Assembly: GCA_020443075.1 (NCBI GenBank)
Contig: JAGRIU010000027.1
Location: 1-61,611, forward strand
Direction of reading: 5' to 3'
DNA from: Alphaproteobacteria bacterium
Lineage (GTDB): Bacteria; Pseudomonadota; Alphaproteobacteria; Micavibrionales; Micavibrionaceae
DNA: 61,611 bases
Below the pieces are notes generated by a model. The model had not been told where the DNA came from. It saw only the letters and a program-made list of their open reading frames with translations, and ran no database searches. The position numbers were made by a program, and so were the translations under genes. Positions 27,501 to 36,470 of this stretch are shown here, piece by piece. Each line of letters opens with the position of its first letter. Within the stretch, counting starts at the first letter, position 1.

Positions 27501-28270
27501 TCAATCTCCGCCGTCAGACCGGCCAGCCGCAAAGCGCGATCATTCAAACTCTCGGCCAGACGGTCAATGTGGAATTCCGCCTTTTTCGATACACCGGAAA
27601 AATCACGGATTTCGGTCCGCAATCCCTGCCGGGCGCGTTGCAATGATTTCAAAACAGCCTTGGACGCCGCAGACACTTCCGCCGCCTGAGCACATAGACG
27701 CTCGACATCTTTGTTAATCAGACTGGCCGTCTCCTCAGACGGGAACAACAAAGATTGCAGCTCATTGCGTAAAGAGGCCGCATACAAAGACGCCTCGGCC
27801 TGACGGTTCATTGCCGAAACCATCAACCACAGCAAAGCTGGCGGCGCAAACATTCCGGCCAAAAAGGCCCCCAAAGACTGCGGCGTAAACTGAAAACCGC
27901 CATTATACTGCGCATAGAAAAAACAAAAACCCATCCACAGAACGGTCAGAACACCGCTCACCGCCTGCAAAACCGTCTGCATCCGCGAAGACTGGACAGA
28001 CGGCAAACCGGCGTTACTCGGCGAAAGCATCAAAACACTCTCTTCGTCCTCATAAACAGAAGCCGTTCCTTCAGGCTTTGTCATGTAATCAGGGTTCGCC
28101 GGATAAGAGGTCTCTTCAACGTCATTACGAATTCTCAACGCCCCTAAACGCGAAGCCTTCTGACGCAATTCCTCCGCCTTCGCCGCCCGAACGTCTTTTG
28201 ATAAATCTGATTTATTATCAATAGGTTCTGAAGTATTTTTATCTTCCAGAATTAAGGCTTTTTTGATCAT
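24506..28270 (-). CDS. Giant membrane-anchored coiled-coil protein, 1254 aa
   Basis: ATG 28270 (MIKKALILEDKNTSE) follows AGGGG. A short disordered N-terminus carries an ELRQKASRLGALRIRN segment. Two TM helices (about residues 98-118 and 130-152) follow. About 1000 residues of nearly continuous Ala/Glu/Gln-rich coiled coil come next, resembling repeated apolipoprotein-like or methyl-accepting helical segments but lacking the MCP hairpin tip. A compact C-terminal domain follows (FIIESLHSLSVDLTRMMDGE, FRTCVQRFLRQFEEMY). The plan (two N-terminal TMs, then long coiled coil) is like polarity factors such as Caulobacter TipN; identity is not shown. Confidence 0.8.
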   Translation of the reverse strand: MIKKALILEDKNTSEPIDNKSDLSKDVRAAKAEELRQKASRLGALRIRNDVEETSYPANPDYMTKPEGTASVYEDEESVLMLSPSNAGLPSVQSSRMQTVLQAVSGVLTVLWMGFCFFYAQYNGGFQFTPQSLGAFLAGMFAPPALLWLMVSAMNRQAEASLYAASLRNELQSLLFPSEETASLINKDVERLCAQAAEVSAASKAVLKSLQRARQGLRTEIRDFSGVSKKAEFHIDRLAESLNDRALRLAGLTAEIEERTSSIDARTQEGAEAWDQATLTILDRAAEIEKAMDKGVDKLLEAADKARQKARLVEEDMHSISGGLNEAVDQVAGRLDAMSVRFGDHTATLSGVADHVMEETQRLGEMIRDQIDGLEDVTDRAVEAMVQSGDVIHEQRKALDEGMASVVEQSERISETIWGSAQKLHESASLVEEKVGDLEGRLDEKALALGRVVKGISGEADKIERAGALAANQLGEALSTAVSGADNIGSAVRSAVESLQQVMDRARAQASELVGSTEAQVQKLNAAGEGNVRHIRSIIEMLEKSRAQIAELSDSAQKQVEELNRLIEEQNESVSVSGAALADRVTQVRHALSGPLRDIQSAVHEADVRHEAIESVLRRRVSDLSEASEKAVESAETIRSMLRGQAQEISTLSGQISGHTRSLNEQLSVQKKALVDQAFETTETFKALGASLEGQSVVLSQVSQSAREDLTVLRDHLSARCDDVSSFTAESFARLGALDESLNDKIALLRARADEASSALTSTRSELLDALEAIEPAYERSMERAEGVHERFKKLKMGYEVSTESNLSKLQKIGIVFDEKLLALQEGAGKALALLETSSETLKDRSYDIESASQSASDRMYAIASSLADQSSDIHLLTDKSLLKIEGVQNALNEQFHELSASVGQVIAQIREAGDQFTAQSDGLKAHADEASERFEQVGEKAREEIGLLNEASHKVAVDAEQVVARVRSEAEGLIGNSRDTLFELKQAGDTFAIRSREIAEQMNVSLKLSEKYGHELRGQAQLVAEASSSSVETLTRSISALKGQLGEIGAAAEGLSGRIESGRAALNGEAERLVSVSSKAIEKTAEAAQNFGRQADSLFKASQDAARYAGEIQKASMRSQSEGFMNSAKFIIESLHSLSVDLTRMMDGEVSEKTWKAFQKGDVAAFTRRLSEVQGKASLDKARAKFTKDAEFRTCVQRFLRQFEEMYTQACEYDHCNMLASTMVSSEIGKLYAYLCDVAGREMLSASRKGKAA

Positions 28271-28380
28271 CAAAACATCCCCTTGAACAGCCTGCCGGTG
28301 AAAAACAGGCAAAAAATATAACGGTGAGAAATGATAAAAAGCCACGAATAGCCAAAAGGCTCAACGGGGATAAAAAACTT

Positions 28381-28467
28381 TTATCCACATATGCACAAGT
28401 TGACAGAAAAACAGCTCTAAAGAAGGCTGAAAACAACAAGAGAACAAGACAAAGAGGCTGTGGATAT
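28381..28467. promoter_or_regulatory. DnaA-box-like cluster upstream of the coiled-coil gene
   Basis: A perfect TTATCCACA is at 28381-28389, overlapped by ATATGCACA at 28389-28397, and an inverted near-match TGTGGATAT is at 28459-28467. The 198-base gap otherwise holds no convincing gene. DnaA control, or chance in an AT-rich gap, are both possible. Confidence 0.35.
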
Positions 28468-28468
28468 C

Positions 28469-29908
28469 CTAGGCACGTATCTTCTGGATATAGGCTTTGA
28501 CATCACGCCGCAATTCGGGCGCCAGCAAATACAGGCCGATAATATTCGGAATAGCCATAGAGAACACGCTGGCATCCGTGAACAAAATCACACTATCCAG
28601 TTGCGCCGACGCGCCAATCACAATGAAAAAACAGAAGATAACTTTGTAGATAACTTCGTTTATCTTATTTTCACCAAAGAGATAGGTAAAAGCCTTCACC
28701 CCGTAATAAGACCAGGAAATAAGCGTCGAATAGGCAAACAAAAACACCACAACAAACAAAACATAAGGAAACCAGGGCAGGCCCGCCGCAAACGCCCGCG
28801 AAGTCAGCTCAACGCCCTCAATCCCGTTACCTTCGACATACACGCCGGTCACAACGATCAAAAGTGCTGTGACCATACAAATCACGATCGTATCGATAAA
28901 CGGCCCCAGCATCCCGACAAAGCCCTGAGACACAGGCTCGTTCGTTTTCACTTCCGCATGAGCAATTGCGGCCGAACCAAATCCGGCTTCATTAGAAAAG
29001 GAAGCGCGCTGCACACCCATCAAAAACCCGCCGAGCAAAGCCCCGAAACCGGCCTTCATCGTCAAGGCAGCCTCGAAAATCGTAACAAAAGCCGCCGGAA
29101 TATCCGCCGCATGCATCGCAATAACCGTCATACCGGCCACGATATAAAGCAGCCCCATAAACGGAACAACTTTGCTCGTCACCGCCGCAATCGAGCGAAT
29201 CCCGCCGATAATCACCAGCCCGACCAAAAACAACATGAGCAGACCAACAACCCACCCCTTACCGGCCAGAAAGCTCGCCTCCGGTCCGCCAGTAATGTTC
29301 AAAGCCTGCTGAAAAACCTGATTAGTCTGAAAGAGACTCGCCGCGCCGATTGCCCCAAGCGCTGTAAACAAGGCAAACGAGCCACCCAGAACAGAACCGA
29401 CAAACGGCAAGTTAAACTTATCGAAAGCAGCCTTGATATAATACATCGGCCCGCCGGATAAAGAGGCCGGGTCTTCGGGATTGAGATGCTGACGGTACTT
29501 AACGCCCAACGCCACTTCGGCAAATTTTGTCGACATTCCGAAAAAGCCCATAAACGCCATCCAAAAAGCCGCCCCGGGCCCGCCCACGGAAATCGCCACC
29601 GCCACCCCGGCAATATTACCCAGACCGATCGTCCCCGATAGCGAAGTCGCCAAGGCCTGAAAACGGCTAATTTGGCCGTCGCCGCTCTGCCCATCAGCTT
29701 TCCCCCGCACCAGATCAACCGCATGCTTGAAAAAACGCAGGTTAATAAACCCCAGATAAAAGGTAAAAAACAGGGCGGCTGCCACCAACCAGATTAGAAC
29801 CAACTTGACATCGTGTCCGCCGGGCAATGCCACAGAATAAAAGATAACTTCGGCAAACTTATTGGCGAACGGTTCAAAAGCGGCGTTAATATTCTGGTCA
29901 ATACTCAT
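28469..29908 (-). CDS. Alanine/glycine:cation symporter (AGCS family)
   Basis: This 479-residue integral membrane protein has about 11 TM helices. The family signatures GTIGLGNIAGVAVAI (about residue 93), GGPGAAFWMAFMGF, LSGGPMYYI and the later SFSNEAGFGSAAIAHA are visible. It imports alanine or glycine with sodium. It lies upstream of the coiled-coil gene on the same strand, and ald is nearby. Confidence 0.93.
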   Translation of the reverse strand: MSIDQNINAAFEPFANKFAEVIFYSVALPGGHDVKLVLIWLVAAALFFTFYLGFINLRFFKHAVDLVRGKADGQSGDGQISRFQALATSLSGTIGLGNIAGVAVAISVGGPGAAFWMAFMGFFGMSTKFAEVALGVKYRQHLNPEDPASLSGGPMYYIKAAFDKFNLPFVGSVLGGSFALFTALGAIGAASLFQTNQVFQQALNITGGPEASFLAGKGWVVGLLMLFLVGLVIIGGIRSIAAVTSKVVPFMGLLYIVAGMTVIAMHAADIPAAFVTIFEAALTMKAGFGALLGGFLMGVQRASFSNEAGFGSAAIAHAEVKTNEPVSQGFVGMLGPFIDTIVICMVTALLIVVTGVYVEGNGIEGVELTSRAFAAGLPWFPYVLFVVVFLFAYSTLISWSYYGVKAFTYLFGENKINEVIYKVIFCFFIVIGASAQLDSVILFTDASVFSMAIPNIIGLYLLAPELRRDVKAYIQKIRA

Positions 29909-29966
29909 AGGAACATCCTACCCATAAGACCCGGATTTTTAAAGAGGCTTTAAAATAATCCCTGAA

Positions 29967-30455
29967 TTATCCACCGCACAAAGGCTTGGAGACAGGATGA
30001 GAAGGATGAATCGTTGCCGCCCAACGGCGAATATCGTTACGGTCCATCTCCGCAGCCTTTGAAATGCGCGGTGCATAACGCGAACAAAAAACATCCGGCC
30101 GCATCACGGCAACATCGTTGGAAATTTTATTGGCAAACCCCGTCCGCAGGTCATTCAAACGCGCCTCGGGATTAGCCACCCCCTGACGTTTGAAATAATC
30201 GAGCATAATGCGTTCATACGCCGCAAACAAATCCCCGTAATCCGCAGTGAATTGACGATATTGAGAATACAGGTTCATCCCCTTGCGCTCGCCCATATGC
30301 TGACAATTCAAACCGATTACCATTAACTCGCTGTGGATACGGATGCCCTGCTCGGCCTCGGCCTCGACCTTCGAATAACAGGCTTGGGCAAAAGCGCCGC
30401 TTGCGGGCAAAAACAAACCGGCAAACAAAACCATAAAAACGAACGACAAGCGCAT
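29967..30455 (-). CDS. Hypothetical exported protein, 162 aa
   Basis: ATG 30455 follows AGGGAA. A clear signal peptide (MRLSFVFMVLFAGLFLPASG, cut after AFA) precedes a mature helical protein, ACYSKVEAEAEQGIRIHSEL, with cysteines ACYS, LNCQH, DVFCSRY and PLCGG that could form two disulfides. The family is not named with certainty; the pattern fits small periplasmic helical proteins common in alphaproteobacteria. Confidence 0.75.
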   Translation of the reverse strand: MRLSFVFMVLFAGLFLPASGAFAQACYSKVEAEAEQGIRIHSELMVIGLNCQHMGERKGMNLYSQYRQFTADYGDLFAAYERIMLDYFKRQGVANPEARLNDLRTGFANKISNDVAVMRPDVFCSRYAPRISKAAEMDRNDIRRWAATIHPSHPVSKPLCGG

Positions 30456-30571
30456 GAAGAAATTCCCTTTCAAATAAAAGCTAGAACTATATGCGGCATA
30501 AGTCACAAATTGTCCAGCGCCGCGTTCGATAAACCTTGATTTTTTAAGCCCGCCTATGCTTTATAGCGCGC

Positions 30572-31933
30572 ATGAGCGCCGTAAAGAAAAATACGAAAAA
30601 ACTCTACATCAAAACCTGGGGCTGCCAGATGAACGCCTATGACTCCGGGCGTATGGCCGATGTTCTGGGTCCGCTGGGCTATGAAAGCGTCGACACCCCC
30701 GAAGACGCCGACATGGTCATTCTCAACACCTGCCACATCCGCGAAAAAGCCACGGATAAAGTCTTCTCCGACCTAGGCCGTCTGCGCCCGCTCAAAGAGC
30801 AAAAAGCCGCCAAAGGTGAAAAAATGCTTATGGCTGTCGCGGGCTGCGTCGCCCAAGCCGAAGGCGATTTTATTCTTGAACGCGCCCCGTACGTCGATAT
30901 GGTGTTCGGCCCGCAAACCTACCACGAACTCCCGGAAATGGTGGCCAAAGCCACAGGCGCGTTCGGCAAAGCCCGCATCGTCAACACCGAATTCCCCGGC
31001 GATGACAAATTCGATAAACTCCCCGAAGAACAAAGCAATGCAGGCGTGAGTGCCTTTCTATCCATTCAGGAAGGCTGCGATAAATTCTGTACCTTCTGCG
31101 TCGTCCCCTATACGCGCGGCGCGGAATACTCGCGCAGCGTCACCCAAATCATTGACGAAGCCAAACGACTGGTCGATCAAGGCGCGCTCGAAATCACCCT
31201 GCTGGGCCAAAACGTCAACGCCTTCCACGGCGAAGGCCCGGACGGCCAGACATGGGGCCTCGGGCGCTTACTGAGAGAAGTCGCCAAAATAGACGGCCTC
31301 GAGCGCCTGCGCTACACAACCTCTCACCCGCGTGATATGGATGACGATCTGATCGCCGCCCACGGCGAGCTTGAAAAACTCCAGCCTTTCCTACACCTGC
31401 CCGTCCAAAGCGGCTCGGACAAAATCCTCGAAGCCATGAACCGCAAACACACGCGCGACCTGTTCTTCGACATCATTGAACGCCTGCGCGCCGCAAGGCC
31501 CGACATTACATTCTCTTCGGACTTTATTGTCGGCTTCCCCAGTGAAACCGATGAAGACTTCGAAGACACAATGGATTTGATCCGCCGCGTTGGGTTTGTA
31601 TCAACATACTCCTTTAAATTCAGCGCCCGCCCCGGAACACCGGCCGCCAACATGAAAAACCTCGTGCGCGACGACATCGCCTCCGAGCGTCTTGCCCGCC
31701 TGCAAGCCCTCATTAATGAACAGCAAATCGCCTTTAATAAAGCCTGCATCGGACGTACGCTGCCCGTACTTCTCGATCGCAAAGGCAAAAAACCGGGCCA
31801 ACTGGTCGGCCGCAGCCCCTATATGCAATCCGTCTTCGTCGAGGCTCCAGATACAACAATCAACAGCCTCGTAAACGTACACATCACAGACGGCTTCGAA
31901 AACTCATTGACAGGCATTATAGAAAAACAATAA
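30572..31933 (+). CDS. miaB: tRNA-2-methylthio-N6-dimethylallyladenosine synthase
   Basis: This 453-residue radical SAM methylthiotransferase has auxiliary-cluster cysteines C18 (TWGCQMN), C54 (NTCHIRE) and C92 (AGCVAQ); the radical SAM cluster is C169-C173-C176 (GCDKFCTFC). A TRAM domain is at the end (LLDRKGKKPGQLVGRSPYMQ). It modifies A37 of tRNAs reading UNN codons. It heads the miaB-phoH-ybeY-corC-lnt series. Confidence 0.97.
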   Translation: MSAVKKNTKKLYIKTWGCQMNAYDSGRMADVLGPLGYESVDTPEDADMVILNTCHIREKATDKVFSDLGRLRPLKEQKAAKGEKMLMAVAGCVAQAEGDFILERAPYVDMVFGPQTYHELPEMVAKATGAFGKARIVNTEFPGDDKFDKLPEEQSNAGVSAFLSIQEGCDKFCTFCVVPYTRGAEYSRSVTQIIDEAKRLVDQGALEITLLGQNVNAFHGEGPDGQTWGLGRLLREVAKIDGLERLRYTTSHPRDMDDDLIAAHGELEKLQPFLHLPVQSGSDKILEAMNRKHTRDLFFDIIERLRAARPDITFSSDFIVGFPSETDEDFEDTMDLIRRVGFVSTYSFKFSARPGTPAANMKNLVRDDIASERLARLQALINEQQIAFNKACIGRTLPVLLDRKGKKPGQLVGRSPYMQSVFVEAPDTTINSLVNVHITDGFENSLTGIIEKQ

Positions 31934-31974
31934 AAAGACCAAGCTGTTAAAAATAACTGTGTAGGAATGGAAAA

Positions 31975-32511
31975 ATGGGTAAAAAAAGGCCGGATGCCCA
32001 CTTGTACGCAGACGGCTGCGTCATACAAGCAACAAACCACTACGGCGTAGGCTGGATTGCAACCGACCGCAAAGACAGAAGACCCTCCGAAAAAAGCTTG
32101 CGCCTGAGCTTTTCAAGGGTCTGCTCAACAACCACAGAAGTCTACGCCGCAGCCTATGCGCTCTTATCGTTGCGCCAAAACTCGACCGTTATAGTGCATA
32201 GCGATTCCTCCGCCGTTTGCACGGCGATCGCAGAAAACGAATTTGAAAGTCGCATCAAAAAGAGCAACAAAAACAAGCCACTCAAAGAAGCATGGAAAAC
32301 ATTAAAAGCTGCCGTGCAACGCCACACAGAAGTAACGGCTCACTTTACCAGAGAGACGGATTCTACCTACATGCAAAAAGCCCACAAAGCCGCTCAAATT
32401 GGCGCCATGAAACCCTATGACACAGAAGATCGGGACATACGCCGCTTCCAAAAACATAAAAAAGACTCAATTGAGCAAGAAATCGAGTTAGGACAACTCA
32501 CCACCGCCTAG
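31975..32511 (+). CDS. RNase H-fold protein, 178 aa
   Basis: The core resembles RNase HI: LYADGCV (D13), TTTEVYAAAYAL (E55), VIVHSDSSAV (D77) and a last helix YMQKAHKAAQ where the fourth acidic residue appears to be His (about H137). Thus three of the four usual acidic positions are kept. No other domain is present and the tail is charged. It sits between miaB and phoH, where this operon usually has no gene. Substrate and activity are unknown. Confidence 0.7.
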   Translation: MGKKRPDAHLYADGCVIQATNHYGVGWIATDRKDRRPSEKSLRLSFSRVCSTTTEVYAAAYALLSLRQNSTVIVHSDSSAVCTAIAENEFESRIKKSNKNKPLKEAWKTLKAAVQRHTEVTAHFTRETDSTYMQKAHKAAQIGAMKPYDTEDRDIRRFQKHKKDSIEQEIELGQLTTA

Positions 32512-32588
32512 CAAAAACGTTAGAAACCCCATTCAAAATAAAGTATAATGAACCTTATAGGAAATTTAAGGATCATATAAAAAACATC

Positions 32589-33581
32589 GTGCCCGTCACA
32601 CGCGAGATAAACTTTCCCGACAACAAAAACCTGCCCGCGCTTTTTGGCGCCCATAACGCGCACCTGTCGCATTTGGAAAAAAAGCTGCATGTCAGCATCT
32701 CCGACCGCGGGAACATCCTTACGCTGTCCGGCACACATGAAGCCATAGATACGGCCGAAAAAATCCTCAAAACCCTGCAAAAGAAAATCCAGAGCGGCCA
32801 TGACGTCGGCACAGCCGAAATCGATGCCGAGCTTCGTTTTTTAGAAGAAAAAGACACTCAGGATAAAAGCCCCGCAAGCACAGGAAAACCCATGAGCAAA
32901 AACGATCTGACGATCCAGACCAAGAAAAAAACCATCACCCCGCGCTCCCCGCATCAAGCCGACTACATTCAAGCCATCGCAGAGCACGAAATGGTCTTCG
33001 GCATCGGTCCGGCCGGAACGGGGAAAACCTATCTGGCCGTTGCTATGGGCGTCGCCATGTTTTTAGAAGGCAAGGTCGAGCGCCTGATTTTCTGCCGCCC
33101 CGCTGTCGAAGCCGGAGAACGCCTAGGATTCCTGCCCGGCGACATGAAAGAAAAAGTCGATCCCTACCTGCGCCCGATTTATGACGCCATGCACGATATG
33201 ATGCCATGGGACTTTGTGGTCAAAAAGATGGAAAGCGGCGATATCGAAATCGCCCCGCTCGCCTTTATGCGCGGACGCACACTCAATAACGCCTTCGTCA
33301 TTCTGGACGAAGCCCAGAACACCACCCCGACGCAAATGAAAATGCTGCTCACCCGCATGGGAGAATCCTCGCGCATGATCGTCACCGGCGACCTCAGCCA
33401 GACCGATCTGCCCGCCGGCATTAAATCCGGCCTGCGCGACGCGGTCGAAACATTGGAAGGCATCGAAGGCATTCATTTCAGCCGCTTTACCAAAGAAGAC
33501 GTCATCCGCCACCATCTGGTGAGCAAAATTGTCCACGCCTACGAACAAAAACACAGCGAAAATGCCCACAATAGAGACTGA
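32589..33581 (+). CDS. ybeZ: PhoH-family ATPase (YbeZ type)
   Basis: This 330-residue protein has a GTG start. A KH-like N-terminal region (residues 1-70) precedes Walker A GPAGTGKT at 140-147, FCRPAVEAGERLGFLPGD, Walker B VILDEAQNTT and GDLSQTDLP. It is known to work with YbeY in rRNA and ribosome quality control. ybeY overlaps its end by 20 bases. Confidence 0.95.
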   Translation: MPVTREINFPDNKNLPALFGAHNAHLSHLEKKLHVSISDRGNILTLSGTHEAIDTAEKILKTLQKKIQSGHDVGTAEIDAELRFLEEKDTQDKSPASTGKPMSKNDLTIQTKKKTITPRSPHQADYIQAIAEHEMVFGIGPAGTGKTYLAVAMGVAMFLEGKVERLIFCRPAVEAGERLGFLPGDMKEKVDPYLRPIYDAMHDMMPWDFVVKKMESGDIEIAPLAFMRGRTLNNAFVILDEAQNTTPTQMKMLLTRMGESSRMIVTGDLSQTDLPAGIKSGLRDAVETLEGIEGIHFSRFTKEDVIRHHLVSKIVHAYEQKHSENAHNRD

Positions 33582-34053
33582 TATCACCATAGCATGCTCA
33601 AAATGGAGCAAAAAAACGGAAGACTTGGCCAAGAAAACGCTCGAAACAGCCCTTAAAGAGCTAAATACAGGCATACAACATATAGAAATCAGCCTTCTTC
33701 TTACAGATGATGCACACGTACAGGCCCTCAACAGAGATTATCGCGGCAAAGACAAACCGACAAACGTCTTGTCCTTCCCCCAATTCACCCCCGAAGAACT
33801 GCAAAACGAAAAAGACTTCGTGCCCTTGGGCGATATCATCATCGCCTACGAAACCATAGAGCGCGAAGCCAAAGAGCAGGGCAAGAGCCTTGAAGATCAT
33901 ACGACCCACATGCTTATCCACAGTCTTTTACACCTTCTGGGCCACGATCATATCGAAGACAAAGACGCACAAAAGATGGAAGCTCTTGAAATTTCTATAT
34001 TGCAAAAAATAGGTATAAAAAACCCCTATGAAACCACAGAAAATATGGCATAA
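33562..34053 (+). CDS. ybeY: Endoribonuclease YbeY (rRNA maturation)
   Basis: 163 residues from ATG 33562 (MPTIETDITIACSKW); a TTG at 33529 would extend into phoH and is less likely. The zinc site HSLLHLLGHDH matches HxxxHxxxxxH, and DYRGKDKPTNVLSFP is the second family block. It overlaps phoH upstream and corC downstream. Confidence 0.95.
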   Translation: MPTIETDITIACSKWSKKTEDLAKKTLETALKELNTGIQHIEISLLLTDDAHVQALNRDYRGKDKPTNVLSFPQFTPEELQNEKDFVPLGDIIIAYETIEREAKEQGKSLEDHTTHMLIHSLLHLLGHDHIEDKDAQKMEALEISILQKIGIKNPYETTENMA

Positions 34054-35026
34054 TAGCCCTCCTGAAATAAACATGTTGAAAATGACCGACGAAACCGAAG
34101 AAGAAGACCCGTTAAGGCGGCGTGACAGCCAGACAATAATCACGCCAACCGCCTGCCATAACCACACGCATCATAAGACTGGATTTTTTTCCCGCCTTAA
34201 AAATGTCTTCAAACCTGACAAATCGGATGCGAGCCTGCGCGCCGCTATCGAAGAATACATCGATGAACAGCAGGAAGAAGACCCCGTCAGCCGCCACGAA
34301 CGCGACCTGTTTTCAAACATTTTGAAACTGCGTGACATCCGCGTACAGGAAGTCATGATCCCCCGCGCCGACATCGTCGCCATTGACGTGGGCATAAGCA
34401 AAAACGATCTACATGACCTGCTGATAAAAAAACAATATAGCCGCATTCCGGTCTATAAAGACACACTTGATGACGTTTTAGGCACAGTCCACCTCAAAGA
34501 CATAACCGCCGCCCTTGTACAAAACCAAGATATTGTCATCAAAGACCTGATCACCGAGACGCCTATCGTGTCCCCGGCCATGCCGGTTCTGGATCTTTTG
34601 CTGACCATGCGCCAGAACCGCCGACATATGGCCCTTGTCGTTGACGAATACGGTGGCATTGACGGCCTTGTCACAATCGGCGACATCATCGAAACCATCA
34701 TCGGTGAAATCGACGATGAACACGACAGCGACGAAGAAACCCAAATCAAAAAGACCAAAGACGGCGCTCTTTTGGTCGATGCACGGGTTGATATCGAAGA
34801 ATTTGAAGACCAATACGGCCGGATTTTTACAGAAGAAGAACGCGAAGAAAGCGACACACTAGGCGGACTGGTATTTTCCCTCGCCGGACGCATTCCAGCT
34901 CGCGGCGAAGTCTTAACACACGAAAGTGGTCTGGAGTTTGAAGTTCTCGACGCTGATCAACGCCGCATCAACCGCATGAAAATCCGCAACATGCCGCCAC
35001 GGCAAGAAGACGCTGATGCCGCTTGA
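34028..35026 (+). CDS. CorC/HlyC-type CBS-domain protein
   Basis: This 332-residue protein has a CBS pair at about residues 105-235 (MIPRADIVAIDVG, YSRIPVYKDTLDDVLGTVHLK in parts, ALVVDEYGGIDGLVTIGDI) followed by a CorC_HlyC FAD-like-fold domain (DTLGGLVFSLAGRIPARGE). There is no TM helix, so it is the soluble CorC form, linked in other bacteria to Mg/Co efflux and to lnt. The start may instead be ATG 34073 or 34082; 34028 overlaps ybeY by 26 bases. Confidence 0.9.
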   Translation: MKPQKIWHNSPPEINMLKMTDETEEEDPLRRRDSQTIITPTACHNHTHHKTGFFSRLKNVFKPDKSDASLRAAIEEYIDEQQEEDPVSRHERDLFSNILKLRDIRVQEVMIPRADIVAIDVGISKNDLHDLLIKKQYSRIPVYKDTLDDVLGTVHLKDITAALVQNQDIVIKDLITETPIVSPAMPVLDLLLTMRQNRRHMALVVDEYGGIDGLVTIGDIIETIIGEIDDEHDSDEETQIKKTKDGALLVDARVDIEEFEDQYGRIFTEEEREESDTLGGLVFSLAGRIPARGEVLTHESGLEFEVLDADQRRINRMKIRNMPPRQEDADAA

Positions 35027-36470
35027 TCATCTGCGCCCTTTAACGAATAATTTTTGGAAAAAAAGCCTCACGGCCTTGATCATAGGCTGCTTGGCGAGCC
35101 TGTCCATGGCACCGCTCAGCGCCTGGCCTATTCTCTTCATAAGTTTCCCGACGTTTTACGCCCTGCTCAGCGCCTCACAAAACAAAAAACAAGCCTTCGC
35201 GCTCGGCTGGCTATTCGGCTTCGGCTATTTCGTTTGCAGCCTGTCATGGATCGGCAATGCCTTGCTCGTCGAAGGCAACCCCTACAAATGGGCATGGCCA
35301 CTCGCCGTATCCGGCCTCCCGGCTCTTCTGGCCTTCTTTCCCGCCATCGCTGCGCTGCTTACGCGTATAACCGCCCCAGACCTAAAAACCATTCGCGGTA
35401 CCCTAGCCTTCCTGCTTTTTTTCAGCGCCGCCGAAATCGCCCGCGGCACACTCTTTACCGGCTTCCCATGGAATCTTTACGGCTACACATGGATCAGCGT
35501 ACTGGAAATCGCCCAAACCGCCCACATAACCACAGCCTACGGCCTCAGCGCTCTGACAATTTTCTGGGCCGCCAGCCCCGCCTTTGTTCTTTTATCGAAA
35601 AACAAAACACATAAAACCATTATTTCCGCCGCATCTATCCTCACAATAACCTTGAGCTACGCCTACGGATTTTACCGCCTCAACAATACCCCCATTCAAT
35701 ACCACAAAGATATGCAGGTTCTCCTCGTCCAGCCCAATATCAAACAATCCGAAAAATGGAGCGCGCATAAAATTGCCGCTCATTTCGCCATGCTCCTTGA
35801 GATGTCCCAAAACACTCAAGAAAACAACAACAAAACCACCTATATCATTTGGCCGGAAACTGCCATAAGCTCTGTCTTTCTCAATGATAAAGGTGCCATG
35901 AACGCCTTGCGCGCCATGCTCTACACCTACCCGTCAAATGCAGCGTTGTTGACCGGCGCCCTCATCTATAATCCGAAAGAAAAAAGCTACACCAACAGCC
36001 TGATCCTGATCGGCAAAGACGGTAATATTTCGAATATTTACAACAAACATCATTTGGTCCCCTTTGGCGAATACATACCGTTTCAAAAATGGATACCTCT
36101 ACAACCTGTTGTCGAATTTACTGGCTTCAAAAAAGGAAACGGATTGCAAACCTTCGAAACACAAGAAGGCCTGCGCTATAGTCCTCTTGTTTGCTACGAA
36201 ATCATTTTTCCAGGACGCGTTGTACACAAAAACCAAAACACAGATGTGATTATTAACGTCACAAATGACGGCTGGTACGGCAACAGCGCCGGTCCCTATC
36301 AACACCTCACACAAGCCCGTTTTCGCGCCATTGAAACGGGAATCCCCGTCATTCGCGTCGCCAACACAGGAATATCCGCAATCATAAACTCACTGGGAGA
36401 AACAGAGTACAACACGCACTTATCAGAAAAAATTTCTGCAAGTTCAAAAATCCCGTTAAAAATCAATTAA
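35016..36470 (+). CDS. lnt: Apolipoprotein N-acyltransferase
   Basis: This 484-residue inner-membrane enzyme N-acylates lipoproteins. Six TM helices fill residues 15-220, and a nitrilase-fold domain follows with catalytic Glu (IWPETAIS), Lys region (NKHHLVPFGEYIP) and Cys (LVCYEIIFPG). One TM-like segment usually closes the protein; here the C-terminus after INSLGETEY is short, so the last helix may be absent. It overlaps corC by 11 bases. Confidence 0.93.
   Translation: MPLDHLRPLTNNFWKKSLTALIIGCLASLSMAPLSAWPILFISFPTFYALLSASQNKKQAFALGWLFGFGYFVCSLSWIGNALLVEGNPYKWAWPLAVSGLPALLAFFPAIAALLTRITAPDLKTIRGTLAFLLFFSAAEIARGTLFTGFPWNLYGYTWISVLEIAQTAHITTAYGLSALTIFWAASPAFVLLSKNKTHKTIISAASILTITLSYAYGFYRLNNTPIQYHKDMQVLLVQPNIKQSEKWSAHKIAAHFAMLLEMSQNTQENNNKTTYIIWPETAISSVFLNDKGAMNALRAMLYTYPSNAALLTGALIYNPKEKSYTNSLILIGKDGNISNIYNKHHLVPFGEYIPFQKWIPLQPVVEFTGFKKGNGLQTFETQEGLRYSPLVCYEIIFPGRVVHKNQNTDVIINVTNDGWYGNSAGPYQHLTQARFRAIETGIPVIRVANTGISAIINSLGETEYNTHLSEKISASSKIPLKIN

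Noticed and set aside
28239..28439. 66-aa minus-strand ORF in the gap before the coiled-coil gene
   Set aside because: Hydrophobic by chance, overlaps the better-supported start at 28270 and has no ribosome site.
28460..29461. 333-aa plus-strand ORF opposite the AGCS symporter
   Set aside because: Shadow frame with biased composition; the symporter is certain.
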